Assembly: GCA_038746605.1 (NCBI GenBank)
Contig: JBCDKM010000003.1
Span: 62,001-126,000 of the forward strand
Direction of reading: 5' to 3'
From: Rubricoccus sp038746605
Lineage (GTDB): Bacteria > Bacteroidota > Rhodothermia > Rhodothermales > Rubricoccaceae
DNA length: 64,000 bases
The notes beneath the pieces were generated by a model. The model did not search any database. It was not told the origin of the DNA and was given only the letters and a program-made list of their open reading frames with translations. Each line of letters starts with the position of its first letter. Position 1 is the stretch's first letter. The position numbers and the translations under genes are program-made. Shown here one piece after another: positions 9,684 to 18,207 of this stretch.

Positions 9684-10688
9684 CTACGGCTGGCCCTTCG
9701 CCTCCAGCACTGGTGTTGGGAGGCCCGCGAGATGTGCCGAGATCTGTGCCGCGTGGATCCGACCATTCTCGATAAACCAACGGCTCGTGTTGCGCCCGCC
9801 GCAGACGGTCCCAGCGAGGTAGATACCCGGTCGGTTCGTCTCCATCGTCGTGTCGTCGAAGACGGGAACCTGAGCGTCCCCTTCCAGCTCGATGCCGAGA
9901 CGGGAGAGGAAGGAAAAATCCGGGTGGTACCCAGTAAGCGCGAGAACAAAGTCGGCGGCTAGTTGAGTGGGTCCGTCTGGCGTGCGGACGTGGACCGTGT
10001 CTTCCGTGATGCACTCGACGGTGGTGCGGTAGAGTGCGCGAATGGCGCCGTCTCGGATGCGGTTGAGCAAGTCTGGACGGATCCAGTATTTCACGTTCTG
10101 CCCGACCTCGTCGCCTCGAATCACCAGCGTGACTTCAGCACCGTGGCGGTTGGCCTCCAGAGCGGCCTTCGCCGCCGAATTCTTCGCGCCGATGACGACG
10201 ACGCGCTGCCCGCTGTAGGCGTACGGCTCCTTGTAGTAGTGCGAGACGTGCGGCAGGTTTTCGCCGGGGACGCCGAGCAGGTTCGGGTGATCAAAGAACC
10301 CTGTCGCAACTGCAACGGCGCGTGCACGGTGCTCGCCTTTTGACGTGCGAACCACGAAGTCTCCCGCCTCGCCCTCGACCGCCTCCACGCGCTCACCGAG
10401 GCGGAGGTCGAGCGCCTCGCGAAAGGCGACGCCCCGATAGTAATCGAGGGCTTCCTCGCGGCGCGGTTTGTAGAGGGTCGTCGCAAGCGGGTGCCCCCCG
10501 ATCTCCAGAAGCTCAGGTGTGGAGAAGAACTCCATCTGCGTCGGGTAGCCGACGAGCGAGTTGACTAGGGCGCCCTTCTCAATGACGCGTGCCGAAAGCC
10601 CCGTGCGCTTAGCCTCTAAAGCGCAAGCGAGCCCAATCGGCCCTGCGCCGACGACAACGAGGTCCACGATGTCGGATTGAATCTGCAT
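9684..10688 (-). CDS. ypdA: YpdA-family FAD/NADPH disulfide reductase (putative bacilliredoxin reductase)
   Basis: The product is 334 aa. The start at 10688 (MQIQSDIVDLVVVGAG) fits the family; the longer open frame to 10760 adds an unrelated leader. The N-terminal dinucleotide fold VVVGAGPIGLACALEA binds FAD and a second fold, VVVIGAKNSAAKAALEA, is expected to bind NADPH. The stretch YPTQMEFFSTPELLEIGG is characteristic of YpdA. The C-terminal PGIYLAGTVCGGRNTSRWFIENGR closes the FAD site. In Firmicutes YpdA recycles bacillithiol disulfide with NADPH, so this gene suggests bacillithiol is the low-molecular-weight thiol here. It is last in a minus-strand run beginning at truA, and is 126 bp downstream of tadA. 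Confidence 0.9.
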   Translation of the reverse strand: MQIQSDIVDLVVVGAGPIGLACALEAKRTGLSARVIEKGALVNSLVGYPTQMEFFSTPELLEIGGHPLATTLYKPRREEALDYYRGVAFREALDLRLGERVEAVEGEAGDFVVRTSKGEHRARAVAVATGFFDHPNLLGVPGENLPHVSHYYKEPYAYSGQRVVVIGAKNSAAKAALEANRHGAEVTLVIRGDEVGQNVKYWIRPDLLNRIRDGAIRALYRTTVECITEDTVHVRTPDGPTQLAADFVLALTGYHPDFSFLSRLGIELEGDAQVPVFDDTTMETNRPGIYLAGTVCGGRNTSRWFIENGRIHAAQISAHLAGLPTPVLEAKGQP

Positions 10689-10814
10689 GGGCGAAGTACG
10701 CTCTCCGAGTGATTCTCGTTGCCGAAGCCCCCTCGAAACCCCTGGGGAGGCGCAGTGCAAGATTCCAGTTCCGCCCGCCTCGAGGCGTTTGTGGAAGGAC
10801 GGAGAGGGCGGGAG

Positions 10815-11318
10815 CTAGAACGCCGGTGCACCGTCTCCGCCTGGATTGGGTTGCCGTCGTGCCCGGAAGAACTGCCGGAGCAGGTCGGCGCACTCTTCTG
10901 CCATCACCCCTGAAACGGTCTCGACGCGATGATTGAGCCGGTGATCTTGCGGGATGTCGTAAAGTGTGGAGGCGGCGCCCGCCTTCTCATCAAACGCGCC
11001 GTAGACGAGGCGCGAGAGTTTGGCCCACACGAGGGCGCCTGCACACATCGGACATGGCTCCAGTGTGACGTAGAGCGTGCAGCCGTCCAGGTACTTCGTG
11101 CCGAGCGTGGAGCAAGCAGCGGAGACCGCGAGCATCTCAGCATGGGCCGTCGGGTCCCCGAGGCGCTCCACCTGATTGTGGCCTTTGCCCACGATCCGGC
11201 CGTCCTTGATCACTACCGCACCGACAGGCACCTCGCCCGCCTCGGCAGCACGTTCGGCCTCCTGAAGTGCGAGGCGCATCCAACGTCGGTCGGGATCGAG
11301 AAGGGAGCGGAGAGACAT
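10815..11318 (-). CDS. tadA: tRNA-specific adenosine deaminase TadA
   Basis: The product is 167 aa, normal length for TadA. It shows the zinc deaminase signature: H59-A-E61 (TAHAEM), where Glu61 is the proton shuttle, and P88-C89-P-M-C92 with the two Cys zinc ligands. It converts adenosine 34 to inosine in tRNA-Arg, an essential step in decoding CGN codons. It lies 49 bp downstream of the arginine deiminase gene in the same minus-strand run; that link to arginine is probably coincidental. Confidence 0.95.
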   Translation of the reverse strand: MSLRSLLDPDRRWMRLALQEAERAAEAGEVPVGAVVIKDGRIVGKGHNQVERLGDPTAHAEMLAVSAACSTLGTKYLDGCTLYVTLEPCPMCAGALVWAKLSRLVYGAFDEKAGAASTLYDIPQDHRLNHRVETVSGVMAEECADLLRQFFRARRQPNPGGDGAPAF

Positions 11319-11367
11319 CAGAGGGAATGGAAGGTCGGGGCCCGGATGGCACCAGTTGCCTCGCCCC

Positions 11368-12597
11368 CTAGTTTCTCACCAGTGGCATTGTCATGCAGCG
11401 AGGGCCACCGCGGCCGCGCGAGAGTTCGTTTCCCTCCAACCGGATCGCGATCTTGCCGTCGGTTGGAAGCTGACCGTCGCCGTAGAACTGGAGAAAGTCC
11501 TCTGCTCCGACAACATGAAAGCCGTGCTCGCGCATCTTGGCATACGTCTCCCGGTTGCGCGTATACCCGACCACCAAGCCCGGGCGCAGCGCAAAGAGGT
11601 TCGCGCCGTCGGTCCACTGCTCGCGCTGCTGACTGACGAGGGTATCGCCGCATGGGATGAAGGTCATCTCGCGCTCCGTGAGAGTCTCCAGCGCCCGATG
11701 CAGGCTAGAGTGAACCCGCATTTCGAAGGTCCCGTCGCCGTTGAGCGAGCGCAGCTCGTAGACATTGTCATGGAGGCCCTCCACGATGGGCGGGTACACC
11801 ACACAGGTGCTCTCGTCCGCGAACGTGAACACCGTGTCGAGGTGCATGCAAGCCCGCTGCTTCGGGAGGTTAACAATCACGACGTGCTCCACAGATGTCT
11901 TCGCGAGGAGCTGGCGTGCTACTTGAACCGCGCCGCCGAGACTAGTCCGCTCGCTCTGCCCGACGAGCACCAGTTTCTCTGATACGACCAACAGATCCCC
12001 CCCTTCGAAGGACACATCGTCGTCGAGTTCGATGAGAAGGTCTCGAGAGGCCGTGAAGCGAGGATGGTGGCGCAGGACCGTTCGGATGAGAGCGCTCTCC
12101 GGTCGCCTCGCAGCCCGCGCTGCTGTGCTCATTACAACATGACCTCCCACAACTGCCGCGAGGTCGCGTGTGAACAGAAGATTTGGTAGCGGGTGAGCAC
12201 TGACCGGGAACGGCGCCTGACCGGTAAGAGCAAACCGGTGGAGGCCGTCCTGGCCGAGGTCGGCCAACTCGGACCGATACGCCTCAAAGTTGCGCTCCGG
12301 TAGTAGCTCGATCAGCTCCTGGACGTAGGATTGGCGCGCGTCCTCGGTCTCGAACGCCTCGCGCACAAGATCCGAGAGTTGCAGGACAGCGTCCTCGTGG
12401 CCTACGACACGTCGGAAGAGACGGGTCATCACCTCATGCTCATCGCGCGCCTCGTCAGCGAAGAGGATGTCGTCGAAGAGCAGTTCGTCCTTGTTCTCCG
12501 GTGAGACAAGGGCCATCTCCTCTCCTGGGGTATGGACGAGAACCTGACGAAGAGGACCCGTCTCAGACGAGACGTGGAGCGGAGGAGGGGAAGTCAT
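11368..12597 (-). CDS. arcA: Arginine deiminase
   Basis: The product is 409 aa, typical length. Family hallmarks are an N-terminal VSSETGPLRQVLVHTPGEE segment, FTRDLAAVVG, EGGDLLVVSEK, CMHLDTVFTF with the catalytic His, and the C-terminal RGRGGPRCMTMPL segment carrying the nucleophilic Cys401. It hydrolyses arginine to citrulline and ammonia. No ornithine carbamoyltransferase or carbamate kinase is nearby, so a complete arginine deiminase pathway cannot be inferred. It sits 53 bp after the small membrane protein gene and 49 bp before tadA. Confidence 0.95.
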   Translation of the reverse strand: MTSPPPLHVSSETGPLRQVLVHTPGEEMALVSPENKDELLFDDILFADEARDEHEVMTRLFRRVVGHEDAVLQLSDLVREAFETEDARQSYVQELIELLPERNFEAYRSELADLGQDGLHRFALTGQAPFPVSAHPLPNLLFTRDLAAVVGGHVVMSTAARAARRPESALIRTVLRHHPRFTASRDLLIELDDDVSFEGGDLLVVSEKLVLVGQSERTSLGGAVQVARQLLAKTSVEHVVIVNLPKQRACMHLDTVFTFADESTCVVYPPIVEGLHDNVYELRSLNGDGTFEMRVHSSLHRALETLTEREMTFIPCGDTLVSQQREQWTDGANLFALRPGLVVGYTRNRETYAKMREHGFHVVGAEDFLQFYGDGQLPTDGKIAIRLEGNELSRGRGGPRCMTMPLVRN

Positions 12598-12650
12598 GCA
12601 GCGGGGTATGGAAGCCCTTCCAAGCTACCGCTCCGCTCCTAGCTTGCCCT

Positions 12651-12839
12651 CTACCGCCTCTTCTTCTGGAGCAGTTCCACGAACCGTAGCACAGCCGCCA
12701 CCGCCAGCAGCACGAGGAGAACAGGCAGCGCCAGCTTGATCAGCGCAAGGCTCACCTTGAGCACGACGCCCAGCAGCGCGAGGGCGACCATCACCACGAT
12801 GGCGATGAGGAGAAGCTGGAGGAGTCGCTGAATCAGCAT
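12651..12839 (-). CDS. Small membrane protein, 62 aa
   Basis: The reading frame is open up to 12989, but the part before Met at 12839 overlaps the preceding gene in another frame and looks non-coding. From 12839 the product is MLIQRLLQLLLIAIVVMVAL... with one or two hydrophobic helices (roughly residues 8-55) and a basic RFVELLQKKRR C-terminus. Its start is 2 bp after the stop of the kelch lipoprotein gene, which suggests translational coupling. I do not recognise a family. It is probably an inner-membrane peptide. Confidence 0.6.
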   Translation of the reverse strand: MLIQRLLQLLLIAIVVMVALALLGVVLKVSLALIKLALPVLLVLLAVAAVLRFVELLQKKRR

Positions 12840-12841
12840 CG

Positions 12842-14167
12842 TCAGAACGAGAGCACGTCGAGCGTGGCAAGAGGCTGGCCGTTTGGCCCACGGCCACCGA
12901 TCACGAGGATACGGCCGCTCGGCGCCAGAGTTACAGCGTGCTCGCGCCGTGGCGTGCCGAGCGCGACTGACGGCGGGAAAGCGACCCACCGTCGGGCAGC
13001 ATCGGAGTAGACCTCAATAGAGGCAAGTGTCTCGCCCGAAGGACCGAGGCCACCAGCAAGCAGCGCGAGCTCCCCCGCGAGGCGGGAGCCGTCAGCGGCA
13101 GTTCGAGGGGTCACTGGAGACGGGAGATCAACGCGGTCGATGGCAAAGGGATACAGCTGGCCGGGCGAGGAGTACAACACCCGGCGGGCCTCAGAAGCGC
13201 TGGAGGTCAAGCCGGAGATGATGGCTGTGACTTCGCGAATCCCCGTCCCGACAACCACCTGGGTGGGATCGGGGAGGACGGCACCCCCAGTGGCTCCACC
13301 ACTCGGCGTGAGCGTAACGAGAGTGTCCGCCTCGGTACCCTCGCGGAACTCCGCAATCTCAACCGTTCCGGGCGTCAGGAGCCGACCCGAGCCAGGAGCC
13401 TGACCGCTGGAGACGTAGAGAAACTGTCGCTCTCCGAGGTCGAGGAGGGTGGTCACGTGGCCCGAGCGCTGGATCGGTGCACCACGCACAATGACACGTC
13501 GCGAGGTCTGAGTCGCCGGGTCGATGATCTCGGGTTCCTCGACGAATGCCCCCGGACTGGCGGTGGGCGTGGAGGTGCCGCCGAGAAGCAAGACCCGGCC
13601 ATCGAAGAGTGCCGTGGCAGTGTGACCCGTTCGCGGCCGCTGCATCGTGATGGGCTCTCCGACAGCAAACACGAACGTGTTCTCGAAGAGCACATGCGCG
13701 GTTCGGACCACGTTACCGGACGTGCTCGTGCCGCCCGCGAGGAGGACCCCTCCCCCGTTTAGGCGGGTAGCGGTGAGTCCGGCGCGAGGCTCAGGCAAGA
13801 TCGCCGCCGCAGGCGACGCGACCGTCAGCGGCGCAAACACGACGAACGCAGTGTCCTGCGTCGTGCTGCCGTCGGCCGAGAACGCTTCGAGGAGGATGGG
13901 GTTGGTCCCCTGTGAAAGGAAGAGGTCAGCTTCCCAGAGGTCGTCTGTTGGGTCGAATGCCGCATCGACTCCGCCGATCCGAACGCGCTCCACGCCACTC
14001 AGCGCCTCCGCTGAGACACGGAGCGTAACGTCGCGGCTGAGCTGCACCTCGCCGATATCTGGCGAGACGACAGCGAGGTCTGGCGGTATTTCCTCCAGGA
14101 GCGCCCGGTCACAGGCAGCGAGGCCGACGGTCAAAGCCGCGAGAGCGAGGAGAAGGCGAGCGTTCAT
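12842..14167 (-). CDS. Kelch-repeat lipoprotein
   Basis: The product is 441 aa with a lipoprotein signal (LLLALAALTVGLAAC, Cys19). Residues about 30-110 form an Ig-like domain (DVTLRVSAEALSGVERVRIGG, SQGTNPILLEAFSADGS). The rest carries kelch/galactose-oxidase-like repeats: LTATRLNGGGVLLAGG, HTATALFDGRVLLLGG, SRLAGELALLAGGLG and HAVTLAPSGRILVIGGRG. A beta-propeller anchored to a membrane is expected; ligand unknown. It lies 18 bp downstream of truA. Confidence 0.8.
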   Translation of the reverse strand: MNARLLLALAALTVGLAACDRALLEEIPPDLAVVSPDIGEVQLSRDVTLRVSAEALSGVERVRIGGVDAAFDPTDDLWEADLFLSQGTNPILLEAFSADGSTTQDTAFVVFAPLTVASPAAAILPEPRAGLTATRLNGGGVLLAGGTSTSGNVVRTAHVLFENTFVFAVGEPITMQRPRTGHTATALFDGRVLLLGGTSTPTASPGAFVEEPEIIDPATQTSRRVIVRGAPIQRSGHVTTLLDLGERQFLYVSSGQAPGSGRLLTPGTVEIAEFREGTEADTLVTLTPSGGATGGAVLPDPTQVVVGTGIREVTAIISGLTSSASEARRVLYSSPGQLYPFAIDRVDLPSPVTPRTAADGSRLAGELALLAGGLGPSGETLASIEVYSDAARRWVAFPPSVALGTPRREHAVTLAPSGRILVIGGRGPNGQPLATLDVLSF

Positions 14168-14185
14168 GGACCTGGAACGATGGGG

Positions 14186-14965
14186 TCATGCGTCCGGTTC
14201 GCGAGGTGGAAGGGTAGAAAACACGGGTATGGCGTAGTCCACACGATGGAGAACGAGTCCGTGAGCGGGTGCAGCGGGTCCAGCCGCCCGGCGATCATGC
14301 TGTCCAATGACTCGCACGAGATCATTCGGTGGACGGTGCTCGCGGCCAATCTCTAGCAGAGTCCCAACGATAGCGCGCACCATTCCATGCAGGAACCGGT
14401 TTGCCGCGATCTCGAAGCGCCAGTCACCAGAGCGACCGTCCAGAGTCCAATGTGCGCGTTCCACGGTGCAGACCCGGTTCGTCGTCGTCGACTTCGTGCG
14501 GCAGAACGAAGAGAACTCGTGGGTGCCAAGCAGAGCCTCGGTCGCCTCGTTCATCCTGTCAAAGTCCGCTGGATGCTGGAGAGCGACCCGGTGTGTACGG
14601 TCTACCGCTCGCGGTGCCGTCGCGACGTGGTAATGGTAGGTACGGCGGTGAGCGTCGAAGCGGGCGTGGAAGGTCTCTGGCGCTTCCTCCACATCGAGGG
14701 CGACGATGCTGTCGGGAAGGAGGCCGTTAAGACTGCCTCGAAGGCGGTACGGGTCGGTACCCTCGGGCACGTCAGCGTGGGCGACCTGGCCTCGCGCGTG
14801 GACGCCCTTGTCTGTCCGGCCCGAGGCCATCAGTCCAACGGGCTGGCCGAGAGCAGTCGCGAGCGCGTGTTCCACGGCGCCTTGGACGGAGACCCCGGTG
14901 GACTGCCGCTGCCACCCCACGAAGTCAGTGCCGTCATATTCGAGGAGAAAGCGGAGGCGAGGCAA
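14186..14965 (-). CDS. truA: tRNA pseudouridine synthase A
   Basis: The product is 259 aa. The catalytic motif is GRTDKGVHARGQ with Asp52 as nucleophile, preceded by FLLEYDGTDFVGWQRQ. C-terminal NRFLHGMVRAIVGTLLEIG is also typical. It makes pseudouridine at positions 38-40 of the tRNA anticodon loop. The start codon appears to be TTG (CDS first base 14965); no ATG is available upstream that preserves the family N-terminus. It heads a tightly spaced minus-strand run and is divergent from aroK, with 98 bp between them. Confidence 0.95.
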   Translation of the reverse strand: MPRLRFLLEYDGTDFVGWQRQSTGVSVQGAVEHALATALGQPVGLMASGRTDKGVHARGQVAHADVPEGTDPYRLRGSLNGLLPDSIVALDVEEAPETFHARFDAHRRTYHYHVATAPRAVDRTHRVALQHPADFDRMNEATEALLGTHEFSSFCRTKSTTTNRVCTVERAHWTLDGRSGDWRFEIAANRFLHGMVRAIVGTLLEIGREHRPPNDLVRVIGQHDRRAAGPAAPAHGLVLHRVDYAIPVFSTLPPREPDA

Positions 14966-15063
14966 GGTGGAAGGCGGAGGATGGAAAGCCGAAGTTCTCT
15001 GAGAGTGCAGTCTCGCGCCCAGTCTGGCGCGATTTTCCCTTTCCGTTAGTCTCGTGCTCCCCT

Positions 15064-15597
15064 GTGCCCCCTCGCGTTTATCTCACCGGCTTTATGGCCT
15101 CTGGCAAGAGCACGGTCGGTCCCTTCGTGGCCGACGCGCTCGGGTACAAGTTTCTGGATCTGGATTGGCTGGTGGTGGTCCGGGCAGGGCGCTCCATCCC
15201 GGAGATCTTCGCCGAGGGCGGCGCTGGTGCCTTCCGCGAGGCCGAAGCGGAGGCCCTCGCTGAGACCACACGCTCCGAGCGCCACGTCATCGCGACGGGT
15301 GGCGGATCGCTTGTGCAGGGGCGTGCCATGAGGCTCGCCCAGTCCGCCGGGACCGTGATCTGGCTCCGAGCGAGCGCCGAGACCGTCGCGCGGCGGGTCG
15401 GCTCTGCGGGCGACCGGCCGATGCTTTGGGACGACGACGGGCGCCCGCTTCAGGGCGATGCTCTCCGAGCGCGTATCGAAGAGTTGATGGCTCGCCGTGA
15501 GGCGTCGTACGCCCGTGCCGACCTCGCGGTGGACGCCGACGGTCCGCCCGAAGCGGTCGCGCAGCGGGTTGTGGCACTGCTTCGCGAGGCGTGCTGA
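15064..15597 (+). CDS. aroK: Shikimate kinase
   Basis: The product is 177 aa with a GTG start. The P-loop is GFMASGKST (residues 9-17). Shikimate-binding residues are Asp32/Asp34 in FLDLDW, Arg58 in GAFREAE and the GGG at 79-81. DRPML provides the lid arginine. It phosphorylates shikimate with ATP in aromatic amino-acid synthesis. A perfect 18-bp palindrome between its stop and that of the convergent gene may end both transcripts. Confidence 0.95.
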   Translation: MPPRVYLTGFMASGKSTVGPFVADALGYKFLDLDWLVVVRAGRSIPEIFAEGGAGAFREAEAEALAETTRSERHVIATGGGSLVQGRAMRLAQSAGTVIWLRASAETVARRVGSAGDRPMLWDDDGRPLQGDALRARIEELMARREASYARADLAVDADGPPEAVAQRVVALLREAC

Positions 15598-15604
15598 CCC
15601 CCTC

Positions 15605-15622
15605 CACCTCGGCGCCGAGGTG
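15605..15622. repeat. Palindrome element 1 (CACCTCGG/CCGAGGTG)
   Basis: A perfect self-complementary 18-bp sequence, a variant of the CCGCCTCGG/CCGAGGCGG family in this window. It lies 8 bp after the aroK stop and 4 bp from the stop of the convergent TraB gene. Confidence 0.8.
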
Positions 15623-15625
15623 AAG

Positions 15626-16495
15626 CTACCGGCGCGTGAGCGTGTAGCCCCTGTCCCGAAGCATCGCCACCACGCTGTTCGCGCCCACGAGGTGCCCCGC
15701 CCCGACGACCACCAGCACGTCCTCGCCCTCCCGCGCGAGGTACGACTCGATCTGGGGCACCCATCGTTCGTTGCGCACGCGAAGCAGCGCGTCACGGTTG
15801 ACCTTTGGGATGCGCCAGAGGAGAGCCTCCAGACGGGTTTCGTCTCCTGCGCTCCAGGCCGCGACGAGGGCTTCGGCGACCTTGCCCTGAACATGCCAGT
15901 GGTCGAGGATCCGGACGAGCCACTGAACCTGCGCCTTTTCCGGCACGAGGTCAAACGCGTCGATCTGATCCTCGGCCGTTTCGAGTGCGAGAATGGGTTT
16001 GCCGTCGGTCTCCGCGCGCTCGCTGAAGTACAGGTCGACACCCTCGCGATAGGAATACGGCAGCTCGGGAGTCGCGAGTCGCGAGATGGAGGTCATGACG
16101 GCCCATGGCTTGTACTCGTCGAACAGCGAGGCCTCCATCCCGATGGCGTCGAGCGTCTTTTCGAGCTTGGAGTAGCTGGACCCCATCGCGTCGCGAAGGG
16201 TGCGACCGCCGGTGTAGAAAGACCGGCGCTCGAAGGCACGCTGGACGGCCCATGGGGTGGTCAGATCAATCTCGAAGGCGACCACCTCGGCATCGTCGTA
16301 CGCCGCCTCCACGTCATCCGGGAGCGGATAGGCGCTGGCCTCGAGATAGTGGATGGAGCCGAAGAGGTACACGCGGCTGTCCTCGTCCTCCATCACGAAG
16401 AGGAGCGGGTCCCGGTCGTCGCGCGTGGAGTCTGGGGCCTGTGCAACTCCTGCCTCCGGAGCGAGGAACAGGACAACCGCGAGGCAACGAGACAT
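15626..16495 (-). CDS. TraB/GumN family protein, copy 1
   Basis: The product is 289 aa from the Met at 16495, which gives a signal-like N-terminus (MSRCLAVVLFLAPEAGVAQA). The open frame continues upstream to 16603 without coding character. Family features are the conserved start of the domain (PLLFVMEDEDSRVYLFGSIHYLE), with a GSIH motif, and the end VLVVVGAGHLVGANSVV...LRDRGYTLTRR, with a GAGH motif; these two histidine motifs bracket the TraB/GumN (Tiki-like) fold. Tiki relatives are metalloproteases, but activity of bacterial members is mostly unproven. It is a tandem paralogue of the next gene. Confidence 0.85.
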   Translation of the reverse strand: MSRCLAVVLFLAPEAGVAQAPDSTRDDRDPLLFVMEDEDSRVYLFGSIHYLEASAYPLPDDVEAAYDDAEVVAFEIDLTTPWAVQRAFERRSFYTGGRTLRDAMGSSYSKLEKTLDAIGMEASLFDEYKPWAVMTSISRLATPELPYSYREGVDLYFSERAETDGKPILALETAEDQIDAFDLVPEKAQVQWLVRILDHWHVQGKVAEALVAAWSAGDETRLEALLWRIPKVNRDALLRVRNERWVPQIESYLAREGEDVLVVVGAGHLVGANSVVAMLRDRGYTLTRR

Positions 16496-16593
16496 GACGC
16501 CTCTACGACGCGCAACGGTCCGAAGGTCCTCCCCGGTCCTCCCGATGCAGGTCGCGGCGGGCAGACGAGGCCACCCACCGCGCGAATCGGTCG

Positions 16594-16626
16594 GCCTCGG
16601 CACATCCCGCGAGAGACCCGAGGCGG
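16594..16626. repeat. Palindrome element 2
   Basis: Arms GCCTCGG and CCGAGGC separated by a 19-bp loop, the right arm extending to CCGAGGCGG. It lies 13 bp after the stop of TraB copy 2 on the minus strand. Confidence 0.6.
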
Positions 16627-16638
16627 GCAGAGCCAGAG

Positions 16639-17535
16639 CTACTGGCGGGTGAGCGTGTAGCCCTTCTCGCGTAGCATCGCGACGACGCTCACGTCGCCTG
16701 CGAGGTGCCCTGCGCCCACGACAACGAGCACGTCGTCGGTACCCGCGAGCATGGCCTCGATCTGCGGCACCCAGACAGCGTTGCGGTCGCGCAGGAGGGC
16801 GTTATGGCTTTCCTCCGGGAGGTCGTTCATGAGCGCGACAATCTGCATCTCATCGCCGCTCTCCCAGGCGCTCACGAGGGCTTCGAACACGGCGGCCTGC
16901 TCCTCCCACTCAGCGAGCATCTCGGTGAGTTGTGCTACCTGCGCCTCCTCCGGCGTGCCGTCGAAGATGTCCATCTGGCTCTCGGCTGTCTCCAGTGCGA
17001 AGATGGGCTTCTCGTCGGATTGAGCGCGTGTGGTGAAGTGCATGTCTACGCCATTCTGTGGGTTGTACCCGAGCGCTTGCGCACCGAGGCCCGCCAGCGT
17101 CAGTTGTACCGCCCACGGCTCGAAGCTGTTGAGCGCGATGGCAGGCATCCCGAAGGGCGTCATGAGAGAGTCCAGCGTCGCGAAGGCTTCTGCGCCGATG
17201 GCTTCTTGGAGCGTGCCGCCGTTCGTGTACTGCGCGCGGGACATGACCGCCGCCTGAACCGAGGCGAGGTCTCTCATGTCTACCTCAAAGGCGAGGGCGT
17301 CAGCATCCTGGTAGGCGGCCTCCACGTCGGCCGGGAGGGGGTAGGACTCGGCGTCGAGGAGGTGGATGGAGCCCAGGAGGTAGACGCGGCTGTCGTCGTC
17401 TTCCATCACGAAGAGGAGAGGGTTCCGCTCGTCGGTCTCCTGTGGGGAGGCGAGCTCGGTGGCCTCCTGGGCAGAGGACGTGGGGAGAGCCAGCGCTGCA
17501 CTGACGGCGAGGGCGAGAGCGAGAATGCGGTGCAT
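16639..17535 (-). CDS. TraB/GumN family protein, copy 2
   Basis: The product is 298 aa with a signal peptide (MHRILALALAVSAALALPTSSA-Q). It shares the whole domain with copy 1: NPLLFVMEDDDSRVYLLGSIHLLDAESYPLP at the start and DDVLVVVGAGHLAGDVSVVAMLREKGYTLTRQ at the end. It starts 6 bp after the rnhB stop, so the two are almost certainly co-transcribed, with copy 1 following. It is predicted to be periplasmic or membrane-associated; function unknown. Confidence 0.87.
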   Translation of the reverse strand: MHRILALALAVSAALALPTSSAQEATELASPQETDERNPLLFVMEDDDSRVYLLGSIHLLDAESYPLPADVEAAYQDADALAFEVDMRDLASVQAAVMSRAQYTNGGTLQEAIGAEAFATLDSLMTPFGMPAIALNSFEPWAVQLTLAGLGAQALGYNPQNGVDMHFTTRAQSDEKPIFALETAESQMDIFDGTPEEAQVAQLTEMLAEWEEQAAVFEALVSAWESGDEMQIVALMNDLPEESHNALLRDRNAVWVPQIEAMLAGTDDVLVVVGAGHLAGDVSVVAMLREKGYTLTRQ

Positions 17536-17541
17536 GAGGAG

Positions 17542-18138
17542 TTACCGAGTGAGCCGAAAGGTTCGGCGGTGGTGGAGGGTCGGGCCGTATTCCGCGAGGG
17601 CAGTGTAGTGCCGGGCGGTCGGGTAGCCCTTGTGGCCTGCGAACCCGTACGCGGGGAAGTCAGCGTCTAGTGCGACCATGAGTCGGTCACGCGTGACCTT
17701 TGCGATCACCGAAGCTGCCGCGATGCTGAGGCTCTTCGCATCCCCCTTGATGATGGGCTCGGCTGGTTCTTTCGTACCGGGGGGAATCCTGTTTCCGTCT
17801 ATCAGCGCGAGGTCAGGTGGGAGCACGAGGTCGGCGAGGGCACGGCGCATGGCCTCCATCGCGGCCCAGAGGACGTTCAGTTCGTCCACCTCGGCGGGCG
17901 AGCACGCGCCCACACCGACAGCCAGCGCCTCGGCGTGGACGCGGTCATAGAGCGTCTCGCGCTGTTCTGCGGTGAGCTTCTTGGAGTCGTCCAGCCCGGG
18001 TAGGTGCGCGTCTGGCGGGAGGATAGCGGCGGCAGCTACGACGGGCCCGGCGAGGCAACCGCGTCCGGCCTCATCCACGCCCGCCACAAGGCGACGCCCT
18101 TCGGCCCAGTGGCGGCGTTCGATCTCGAAATCAGGCAT
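17542..18138 (-). CDS. rnhB: Ribonuclease HII
   Basis: The product is 198 aa from Met at 18138 (MPDFEIERRHWAEGRRLVAG). The frame stays open to 19308, but that extension lies antisense to rho and is not coding. The signature VAGVDEAGRGCLAGPVVAAA contains the catalytic Asp22-Glu23; LDDSKKLT and the later IDGN and KGDAKSLSIAAASVIAKVTRD are also conserved. It removes ribonucleotides and RNA from RNA-DNA hybrids. First gene of a three-gene minus-strand unit, divergent from rho. Confidence 0.95.
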   Translation of the reverse strand: MPDFEIERRHWAEGRRLVAGVDEAGRGCLAGPVVAAAAILPPDAHLPGLDDSKKLTAEQRETLYDRVHAEALAVGVGACSPAEVDELNVLWAAMEAMRRALADLVLPPDLALIDGNRIPPGTKEPAEPIIKGDAKSLSIAAASVIAKVTRDRLMVALDADFPAYGFAGHKGYPTARHYTALAEYGPTLHHRRTFRLTR

Positions 18139-18178
18139 GGGCAGGTGAGGCGTCGGACGGGCGTTCCCGTGTGTCGGG

Positions 18179-18207
18179 TTGTTGGAGGGGGCGAAACCCC
18201 CTATCTT
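18179..18207 (+). promoter_or_regulatory. Candidate rho promoter with palindromic spacer
   Basis: TTGTTG (18179-18184), a 17-bp spacer and TATCTT (18202-18207) form a plausible primary-sigma promoter. The spacer contains an inverted repeat, arms AGGGGG and CCCCCT around CGAAA (18186-18202), which could be an operator or hairpin. Transcription from here would give a leader of about 320 nt before rho. Confidence 0.45.
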
